Assembly: GCA_034436555.1 (NCBI GenBank)
Contig: DAOTUU010000035.1
Location: 1-64,000 of the forward strand
Source of the DNA: JAFMJV01 sp034436555
GTDB lineage: Bacteria > Chloroflexota > Limnocylindria > Limnocylindrales > CSP1-4
Direction: 5' to 3'
DNA: 64,000 nucleotides
Shown in pieces: positions 33,597 to 40,126 of the stretch. Made by a program: the position numbers and the translations under genes. The first letter of the stretch is position 1. Each line of letters opens with the position of its first letter. The notes under the pieces are model-generated. The model was not told the DNA's origin, did not search any database, and worked only from the letters and a program-made list of their open reading frames with translations.

Positions 33597-34529
33597 TCAG
33601 CGACTTCCTCGGAGGTAGGGCAGCCCGAGCGCGGATGGCAGGCGCGCATCCCGCACGAACAGCACCAGGACCACGATGACGGAGATGAACGGCAGCATCT
33701 GGACGATGTCCACCGGGATCTGGATGCCCACCAGCTGGAGCGCCGTGGTCATGGACAGCGACAGCCCGAACAGCAGGCCGCCCAGCACCGACCACCACGG
33801 CCGGCCCCGCGCGAGCATCGCGATGACGATCGCGATGAAGCCCATGCCGTGGGTCACGAACGGCACGAACGTGCCTGCGCCGGCGATCGAGAGATACGCC
33901 CCGCCGACCCCCGCCAGCGCCCCGCACATCAGCTCCGCGATCGTCCGGGTGCGCACCACGCTCACGCCCGCGGCGTCCAGCGAGTCGGGACGCTCGCCCG
34001 CGGCGCGCAGCTCCAGCCCCCAGCGGGTGCGCCGGATGGCCCACGCGGCGACGGCCACGAGCGCCACCCCAAGGTAGACCACGAGCGGCTGCGCGAACAC
34101 CGATCCGCCGAGGACGGGGATGTCCCGCAGGATCGGGATCTCGAAGGCGGGGACCTGCGGCAGCCGCGGGTAGGTGCGGGAGTACCAGATGTTGTGCAGG
34201 ACGCTCGTGGCTCCCTCCGCGGTGAGCACGATGGCGATGCCCACCACGATCTGGTCCAGGCCCAGGCGCACGCAGAACACGACCATCACGAGCGACACGG
34301 CCATGCCCGCGAGCGCCCCGGCGGCCATGGCCAGCCAGTAGTCGTTCGTCTGCAGCGCGACCGTGAAGCCCACGAAGGCGCCGCTGATCATGATCCCCTC
34401 GAGACCCACGTTGAGGATGCCCGACTGCTCCGCGATGGTCTCGCCCAGGCTCGCGAACAGCAGCGGCACGCCCATCAGGATGCCCGCGGCGAGCAGCGCG
34501 GTCAGGAACTCCGGCGTGAACAGGTTCAC
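33597..34529 (-). CDS. BMP-type ABC transporter permease 2
   Basis: This 310-residue integral membrane permease belongs to the basic-membrane-protein (BMP/nucleoside) importer family, YufQ-like. The family segment GETIAEQSGILNVGLEGIM near residue 30 is diagnostic, followed by about eight hydrophobic helices. The GTG at 34529 overlaps the stop of permease 1 as GTGA. With the other permease, the ATPase and the binding protein it makes a complete importer. Known members import nucleosides or other small heterocycles. Location inside a B6-degradation locus suggests pyridoxine or pyridoxamine uptake, which is inference. Confidence 0.9.
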   Translation of the reverse strand: MNLFTPEFLTALLAAGILMGVPLLFASLGETIAEQSGILNVGLEGIMISGAFVGFTVALQTNDYWLAMAAGALAGMAVSLVMVVFCVRLGLDQIVVGIAIVLTAEGATSVLHNIWYSRTYPRLPQVPAFEIPILRDIPVLGGSVFAQPLVVYLGVALVAVAAWAIRRTRWGLELRAAGERPDSLDAAGVSVVRTRTIAELMCGALAGVGGAYLSIAGAGTFVPFVTHGMGFIAIVIAMLARGRPWWSVLGGLLFGLSLSMTTALQLVGIQIPVDIVQMLPFISVIVVLVLFVRDARLPSALGLPYLRGSR

Positions 34530-35710
34530 GCGCCCGCTCCGGCGCGCGCCCGGCGCCGCGGCAGGATGTGCTCGCCGCGCGACCGCCTGGCGGAGATGTA
34601 CTGGGTCGCGATCATGAACAGCAGCATCAGCCCCACGAACACGAGGATGAAGTCGCTTGGCAGGCCGGCCCGGCGGGTCGCGTAGTCGCCGCCGATGGAC
34701 AGCACCCCGAAGAACAGCGCGAGCGGGATGAGCGCCAGGATGTTCAGCCGGGCCAGGAACACGAGCGGCACCACCTTCAGGCCGTAGGCCGGGTTCCAGT
34801 CGGCGCGCATGAAGCCGAACACGCCCAGGATGTCCATCGCCGCGGCCAGGCCGATGAGGCCGCCCGAGACGAGGAACGCGATGACGATCATGCGCGGCAC
34901 GTCGATGCCCAGGTGGACGGCCGCCCGGGGGTTCGCGCCCAGCACGTCGAGGCGCGTCCCGAACGACGTCCGGGTCAGCACCAGGTGGACCGCCAGGACG
35001 ACCACGAGCGCCACGATCACGCCGATGTGGATGGTCGTGCCGGGCAGGTCCCAGAGCATCGCGCCCTCGGGGATGACCGCGGTCTGGGGCACCATCTGGG
35101 GCCCCTTGAGCGGTCCCTTCACGAGCATGTTCGCGAAGCCCACGCCGATGAACGACATCATCAGCGTGGTCACGATCTCGTTGAGGCCGTAGCGCGCCTT
35201 GAGGATGGCGGGGATGATGGTCCACGCCGCGCCGATCGCGATGGCCCCGGCGGCGAGGACGATCCAGCCGACGACGGGGGGCAGGGCAGTCACGATGGCG
35301 GGGCCCAGTCCCGCCACGAATGCGACCGCGAGCAGGTACTGGCCGTCCGCGCCCAGGTTCCAGAGGCTGCCTCGGAACGCGACCACGAGGCCCGCCCCGA
35401 TGAGCAGGATGGGCACCGTCCGGGTGATCGAGTCCTGGATTCCCGAGGCCCGCAGCAGCCCGCCCTGGAGGATGTCGCGATAGAACGCGATCGGGTCGCG
35501 GCCCAGGAGGATGAGCAGGATGGCCGAGGCGAGGAACGCGAGCAGGATCGGGCCCAGGGTGAACGTGAGCTGGCCGACCCAGGTGCGCACCCGGCCTGGC
35601 TCGGGCTCGAACACCTCCCCGATCTCCACCGGCGTGACCAGCGCGTGGCGCTCGAGGTCCTCGGCGGGCGTGCGGTCGACCGGGTCGGCAGACGGCGGCT
35701 GGCCGGTCAT
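34526..35710 (-). CDS. BMP-type ABC transporter permease 1
   Basis: This is a 394-residue membrane permease, YufP-like, with a long cytoplasmic N-terminus of about 45 residues and then eight to ten hydrophobic segments. The family motif FRGSLWNLGADGQYLLA occurs near residue 112, and YGLNEIVTTLMMSFI follows. It pairs with the shorter permease encoded immediately after it. The ATG overlaps the ATPase stop by four bases. Both permeases are intact, unlike the sugar transporter permease at 5750-6838. The C-terminal basic tail (RRSRGEHILPRRRAR) is cytoplasmic by the positive-inside rule. Confidence 0.9.
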   Translation of the reverse strand: MTGQPPSADPVDRTPAEDLERHALVTPVEIGEVFEPEPGRVRTWVGQLTFTLGPILLAFLASAILLILLGRDPIAFYRDILQGGLLRASGIQDSITRTVPILLIGAGLVVAFRGSLWNLGADGQYLLAVAFVAGLGPAIVTALPPVVGWIVLAAGAIAIGAAWTIIPAILKARYGLNEIVTTLMMSFIGVGFANMLVKGPLKGPQMVPQTAVIPEGAMLWDLPGTTIHIGVIVALVVVLAVHLVLTRTSFGTRLDVLGANPRAAVHLGIDVPRMIVIAFLVSGGLIGLAAAMDILGVFGFMRADWNPAYGLKVVPLVFLARLNILALIPLALFFGVLSIGGDYATRRAGLPSDFILVFVGLMLLFMIATQYISARRSRGEHILPRRRARAGAGA

Positions 35711-37347
35711 GCGGCGACTCCGGAGGGGGCGCCCGATGCATCCGCGCCCACCAGCAGCCCGCCGATGCGCGTGGCCGCGTCCGGGCCGTTGTCCACCACG
35801 CCCGTGATGCGGCCCTCGAACAGGACCGCGACGCGGTCCGACAGGTCGATGAGCTCGTCGAGGTCCGTGGAGATGACGATGACGCCGACGCCCCGCCCCG
35901 CGAGCGCCCGGATGCGCTCGCGGACCATCGCGATGGTGCGCACGTCCAGGCCGTGGGTCGGCTTGTTGAACACCACCAGGCGCGGCTCGAACGACAGCTC
36001 GCGCGCCAGGAGGGCCTTCTGGATGTTGCCGCCGGACAGCTTGCCGATGGAGGTATCGGGGCCCGGCGTGCGGATGTCGAACTCCCGGATGAGCTCCCGC
36101 GCCGTCGCGTTGATGGCCGCCCGGTCGATCGCGCCGCGCCGCCAGAAGGGGGCGTCGCCGATGCGCTTGAGGACCAGGTTGATGCTCACCGGGTAGCGTC
36201 CCACGACCCCCTCGTGCAGCCGGTCGTCGGTGACGTATCGCAGGCCGAGACGCTGCCGCTGCGACACCGACAGCCCGGCGATGTCCTGGCCCCGGAAGCG
36301 GATGCCGCCCCCGGTCGCGCGGCGCTGCCCCGCGATGACCTCCGCGAGGGCGCGCTGGCCGCTGCCGTCGACGCCCGCGAAGCCGAGGATCTCCCCCTCG
36401 CGCACCACGAACGTGGCGTCAGCGATGCCGTGCTGTCCGCGAGCACCCGCGGCGGAGACGCCGTCGACCGCCAGGATGACCGGCCGGTCCCCGAGGTCCG
36501 CGGCGCGCGCGCTCGCCGGCTCGAAGCCCTCGCGCAGCTCCGCGATGCCCGCCGCGGCGGCGGCCTCCTCGCCGAACATGATGTGCACGATGCGCGCCTG
36601 GAGCCCCTGGGCGGTCAGGCCGCGCAGGTCCTGCGGCCCCAGCTGGCCCACGACGCGACCCTGCTTGAGCACCGCCACGCGGTCGCCGATGGCGATCGCC
36701 TCGTGGAGCTTGTGGGTGATGAAGATGATGGCGAGGCCCGCCGACTTGAGGCCCAGCAGCACCTTCTGGAGCTCCGCGATGCCCTGCGGTGTGAGCATCG
36801 ATGTGGGCTCGTCGAGGATGAGCACACGGGAGCCCTTCCAGAGCGCCTTGATGATCTCGATGTGCTGCTGCTGGCCCAGCGACAGCTGGCCGATGCGGGC
36901 TCCCGGGTCCACCGTGACCCCGAGCGTGGCGGACAGCTCCGCCAGGCGCCGCGTCGCGGCGGCCTCATCGAGGACCAGTCCCGGGCTGGACCCGAGCATC
37001 AGGTTCTCCAGCACCGTGAGCGTCGGGATGAGGCTCAGATGCTGGTACACCATGCCGATGCCCAGTTCGCGGCCGGCCTTGGGGGAATCGATGCGCACCT
37101 CGCGTCCCGCGACGCGGATGGACCCGCTGTCCGGCTGGTAGAGCCCCGACAGGATGCTCATGAGCGTGGACTTGCCGGCCCCGTTCTCGCCCAGGAGGCA
37201 CAGCACCTCGCCGTGCATCGCCGCGAGCGAGATGCGGTCGTTGGCGACCACGCCCGGGAAGGCCTTCGTGATGGCAGACAGTTCGACCGCGGGGACCGAG
37301 GCCCCCGCGGTCGACGCACCCGGACGCACCGGGACGGCGTCAGTCAT
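35707..37347 (-). CDS. BMP-type ABC transporter ATP-binding protein
   Basis: This 546-residue ATPase has two ABC domains, YufO-like. Domain 1 has Walker A LGENGAGKST, a signature-like IGQLSLGQQQHIEI and Walker B VLILDEPTSML. Domain 2 has the degenerate Walker A FAGVDGSGQRAL, signature KLSGGNIQKALLA and a Walker B-like VVFNKPTHGLD, where Asn-Lys replaces the usual Asp-Glu, as is common in the second half of this family. It powers uptake through the two permeases encoded downstream. The ATG at 37347 lies 49 bases after the binding-protein stop. Confidence 0.92.
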   Translation of the reverse strand: MTDAVPVRPGASTAGASVPAVELSAITKAFPGVVANDRISLAAMHGEVLCLLGENGAGKSTLMSILSGLYQPDSGSIRVAGREVRIDSPKAGRELGIGMVYQHLSLIPTLTVLENLMLGSSPGLVLDEAAATRRLAELSATLGVTVDPGARIGQLSLGQQQHIEIIKALWKGSRVLILDEPTSMLTPQGIAELQKVLLGLKSAGLAIIFITHKLHEAIAIGDRVAVLKQGRVVGQLGPQDLRGLTAQGLQARIVHIMFGEEAAAAAGIAELREGFEPASARAADLGDRPVILAVDGVSAAGARGQHGIADATFVVREGEILGFAGVDGSGQRALAEVIAGQRRATGGGIRFRGQDIAGLSVSQRQRLGLRYVTDDRLHEGVVGRYPVSINLVLKRIGDAPFWRRGAIDRAAINATARELIREFDIRTPGPDTSIGKLSGGNIQKALLARELSFEPRLVVFNKPTHGLDVRTIAMVRERIRALAGRGVGVIVISTDLDELIDLSDRVAVLFEGRITGVVDNGPDAATRIGGLLVGADASGAPSGVAA

Positions 37348-37396
37348 GGCGCCTGCCAGCCGGACTCGCGACCGTGCCGCAGGTCACCGTGCCCCA

Positions 37397-38461
37397 TCAG
37401 CCGTTGATGAGCGCTTCGACGTCCGCCTGGCTGCCCGCCAGAGGAACCGTGATGGTGCCGTCGGCGATGCCCGCCTTGGCGGTCTCGACGGCGGTCCAGG
37501 CCTCCGGCGAGATGTGGGGCGTCTGGAGCAGGTGGATGCCGCCGTTCGCGGCACCCAGGGAATACCCGGTGGAGCCGAACGTCCCGGCCGCCAGGTCGGC
37601 CAGCGCCTGCACGTACTGGCCGGAGAAGTCCCACAGCACCGAGGACAGCAGGACGCCCTTGGTGTCGATGGAGCTCTTGTCGCCGATGACGTCGATGAAC
37701 CAGACCTTGTCGGCACCCGCCGGCGGGGTGGCGTTCTCGACCGCCTGGAGCATCCCGAACGACGAGCCGTCGCCCATGCCGAAGATGATGTCCGCGCCGC
37801 CCGCGATGACGGTCTCGGTGGTGGTCTTGCCACCCGCCGCGTCACCGTAGCCGGCAGGCCCCACCTGGGCCCACAGGAACTTGAGGTCGGGGTTCACCGA
37901 CTTGGCGCCCGCCACGAACCCGCCCGACTGCTTGTGCCAGTTGAGGTCGTCCGCGGAGATCACGATGCCCAGCGTGCCGGTCTTGGTGGCGTGCGCCGCG
38001 AGCACGCCCGCGAGGTAGCCGCCCTCCTGGCTGTCGGTCTCGAAGTTGGCGACGAGACCGGGCGTGGTCTGGTCCGGCTGATCCCAGACGATGCTGGGGA
38101 TGCCGTTGTCGCGCGCGAACTGGGACGCCGTGGTGGTGTACCCCGACGCCTGGGCGACGATGAACTGGGCGCCGTCCTCCTTGAGCGAGGCGAGGATCGG
38201 TGCCGGGTCGTCGTACCCGGAGCCGGCCGCCTCGATGAGCGTGGCCCCCACGCTCTCCGCCGCGGCCTGGGCGCCCAGGAGACCCTGCTGGTTCCAGCCG
38301 AAGTCAGTGGCCGCCTCGGGCGAGATGTAGGCCATCGTGGTGATGGCCGTGCCAGCCGCGGGCGACTGCGCGAACGTCGGCAACGCGGCGACGACGAGCA
38401 GTGCGGCTGCCCCCAGGCCTGCCGTCCAGGCCCGGATGCGAGTGGTCCGTCCCTCGGACAT
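37397..38461 (-). CDS. BMP-family substrate-binding protein
   Basis: This is a 354-residue exported binding protein of the BMP/PnrA family. The signal peptide ends near LPTFAQSPAAG; no lipobox cysteine is visible although many relatives are lipoproteins. Family features are YISPEAATDFGWNQQGLLG, GYTTTASQFARDNG and ADIIFGMGDGSSFG. It should capture the substrate for the ATPase and permeases encoded downstream. Most characterised relatives bind nucleosides, but the surrounding genes make vitamin B6 vitamers a strong alternative. The ATG at 38461 has AGGAGG at six-base spacing. Confidence 0.9.
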   Translation of the reverse strand: MSEGRTTRIRAWTAGLGAAALLVVAALPTFAQSPAAGTAITTMAYISPEAATDFGWNQQGLLGAQAAAESVGATLIEAAGSGYDDPAPILASLKEDGAQFIVAQASGYTTTASQFARDNGIPSIVWDQPDQTTPGLVANFETDSQEGGYLAGVLAAHATKTGTLGIVISADDLNWHKQSGGFVAGAKSVNPDLKFLWAQVGPAGYGDAAGGKTTTETVIAGGADIIFGMGDGSSFGMLQAVENATPPAGADKVWFIDVIGDKSSIDTKGVLLSSVLWDFSGQYVQALADLAAGTFGSTGYSLGAANGGIHLLQTPHISPEAWTAVETAKAGIADGTITVPLAGSQADVEALING

Positions 38462-38523
38462 CGACTTCCTCCTACCGGTGCGACCGACTGGGGAGCGCCC
38501 CGCGGCGCGGGCTCCCGTGACCC

Positions 38524-38538
38524 GGGTGCCAGGCACCC
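38524..38538. promoter_or_regulatory. Short perfect palindrome in the minus operon
   Basis: GGGTGCCAGGCACCC is a perfect inverted repeat between the amidohydrolase stop and the binding-protein start. It differs from the TGTTGAC operator. It could be an mRNA hairpin that sets different levels for the two genes, or another protein site. Confidence 0.35.
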
Positions 38539-38553
38539 TTCCCTGGCCCACGA

Positions 38554-39291
38554 TCAGGCGATCGTGTCTGGATCGTCCTCGCCGAAGAACAGCCGTCGGC
38601 CGTTCTCGCCCAGGACGCGGTCAGCCAGATCCTGCGGCAGTCCGCTCACGCGCACCTTCGCGAGCTCCACCGCCGGATGATGGAACGGAGCATCCGAGCC
38701 GTACAGGACTCGGTCGGGGCCCACGCGCTCGACCGCCTCGCGGATCTTGGCGTGCATGGGCATCCCTGAGGTCTCGAGGAACACGTTGGGGTTCCTCGCC
38801 GCCACGTCGATCGCGGCGTTGATGTAGATGATGTTCCCATGACCCATGTGGCCCAGGATGATGCGCGCCGCCGGAAAGCGACGGATCAACTCCTCGATGC
38901 TCCACGGAAGCGTGAAGATGGGGTGGCCGCAGTGGATGAGCGCCGGCAGGCCGCGCGCCATGAGCAGCTCGATGACCGGGTGGACCATCGGGTCGTCGGG
39001 GTGATAGCCGTCCAGCAGCGGGTGCAGCTTCACGCCCCGGAATCGGGATCCGGGTTCGTCCAGCAGCCGCCGCGCCTCGTCCACGGCCCCCGGCAGGCGC
39101 GGGTTGACCCAGACCAGGCCGTACAGTCCGGGAAAGCGGGCCGTGGCCCCGCGGATGAGCTCGTTGTCCGGATGGAACACCATGCCCACGTCGATGCCCT
39201 GCTGGCGCATGAGCGCCACGAGACCGGCGTCGTCGGTCGCGACGTTGAAGAGCGGGAACGACCCCACGTGCATGTGGCTATCGAGAATCAC
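38554..39291 (-). CDS. Amidohydrolase-2 family metal-dependent hydrolase
   Basis: This is a 245-residue TIM-barrel hydrolase. It opens VILDSHMHVGS, with the paired metal His residues, and has a central GVKLHPLLDGYHPDD, LIHCGHP, ILGHMGHGN and a late GSDAPFHHP with the conserved Asp. Members are hydrolases or non-oxidative decarboxylases of aromatic and heterocyclic acids. The start is the GTG at 39291, seven bases after a CATACT -10 box, so the transcript looks leaderless. It is divergent from the GntR gene and shares the operator palindrome. It could open or decarboxylate a late B6-pathway intermediate. The exact reaction is unknown. Confidence 0.82.
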   Translation of the reverse strand: MILDSHMHVGSFPLFNVATDDAGLVALMRQQGIDVGMVFHPDNELIRGATARFPGLYGLVWVNPRLPGAVDEARRLLDEPGSRFRGVKLHPLLDGYHPDDPMVHPVIELLMARGLPALIHCGHPIFTLPWSIEELIRRFPAARIILGHMGHGNIIYINAAIDVAARNPNVFLETSGMPMHAKIREAVERVGPDRVLYGSDAPFHHPAVELAKVRVSGLPQDLADRVLGENGRRLFFGEDDPDTIA

Positions 39292-39297
39292 ATGCGC

Positions 39298-39303
39298 TAG
39301 TAT
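39298..39303 (+). promoter_or_regulatory. Possible -10 of the GntR gene
   Basis: TAGTAT on the plus strand overlaps the minus-strand -10. The -35 at 17 bases (TGGCTA) is weak. The operator core starts 11 bases downstream, which suggests autoregulation. Confidence 0.35.
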
Positions 39304-39327
39304 GGAGGCCAGATTGTTGACAGTCAA
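39299..39327 (-). promoter_or_regulatory. Predicted promoter of the minus-strand B6 operon
   Basis: On the minus strand TTGACT (39327-39322), a 17-base spacer, then CATACT (39304-39299). The -35 lies inside the operator palindrome, so regulator binding would block RNA polymerase. Confidence 0.6.
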
Positions 39328-39329
39328 CA
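39315..39329. promoter_or_regulatory. 15-bp palindrome, second copy of the candidate GntR operator
   Basis: TGTTGACAGTCAACA is a perfect palindrome centred on 39322 and identical to the core of the site at 15925-15943. It lies between the amidohydrolase and GntR genes and overlaps the -35 of the minus-strand promoter. Confidence 0.82.
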
Positions 39330-39375
39330 CACGCAACCCGACCGAGACCCAACCAATCCGCGGGAGAGCCGCCTG

Positions 39376-40089
39376 ATGGACCGGTTCGACAACCTGACGC
39401 TCCGGGAACGGATCACGGCGCACCTGCGCGAGGAGATCCTGGGCAACCGGATCGCGCCGGGGACCGTGCTCCAGGAGGTCCCCCTCGCGGAGCAACTGGG
39501 CACGAGCCGCGGACCCATCCGCGAGGCGCTGGGTGCGCTCGCCGCGGAGGGGCTGGTGACCATCAAGCCGCGGCGCGGCGCCGTGGTCACGATGCTCACC
39601 AAGCAGGAGTTCCGCGAGGCGTACCAGGTGCGCGAGGTCCTGGAGTCGCTCGGGGCGCGCCTGGCCGTGCCCATCATCTCCGCGGACGCGCTGGCGGCCA
39701 TGAGCGCCGCCATCGGCGACATGGAGCTGGCCGCCGCGCGCCGGGACGTGGACCTGTTCTTCGATGCCAACACCGCGTTCCACGGGGCGCTGATGGACGC
39801 CTCGGGGAATCGCAAGCTGGTCCAGATCCACCGGCGGCTGGTCTCCCAGATGGGACCCTACCGGCGCCCCTCCGCGCGCCTGCGCGGCAACCTCGAGCGG
39901 TCGATCGCGGAACACCAGGCCATCCTGGACGCGGTCCGGTCGCGCGATGTGGAGCGCGCCGCGGCGCTCGTGCTGGAGCACGTCCGGGTGCCCCAGCAGC
40001 GGCTGGAGACGCTGACCGAGGATCAGTTCGCGCGCGATGCCGGGCTGGCTGCGGGCGACGACGCGGACGGGGCCGACCAGGTCGCCTAG
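39376..40089 (+). CDS. GntR-family transcriptional regulator, FadR/FCD type
   Basis: This 237-residue DNA-binding regulator has an N-terminal winged helix-turn-helix at about residues 8-75 (LRERITAHLREEILGNRIAPG, then EQLGTSRGPIREALGALAAEGL). A C-terminal all-helical FCD ligand domain follows, with likely metal ligands Asp/His in FFDANTAFHGALM and His in AEHQAIL and VLEHVR. FCD proteins sense small carboxylates, often with a bound metal. It lies just outside the B6-type locus, beside one copy of the palindrome that also controls the plus-strand operon, so it is the likely repressor of both, with a pathway acid such as 4-pyridoxate as a possible inducer (inference). Confidence 0.92.
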   Translation: MDRFDNLTLRERITAHLREEILGNRIAPGTVLQEVPLAEQLGTSRGPIREALGALAAEGLVTIKPRRGAVVTMLTKQEFREAYQVREVLESLGARLAVPIISADALAAMSAAIGDMELAAARRDVDLFFDANTAFHGALMDASGNRKLVQIHRRLVSQMGPYRRPSARLRGNLERSIAEHQAILDAVRSRDVERAAALVLEHVRVPQQRLETLTEDQFARDAGLAAGDDADGADQVA

Positions 40090-40126
40090 GACGCCCCTCG
40101 GGCCGTGCCGGGTCGGACCGGCGTCC

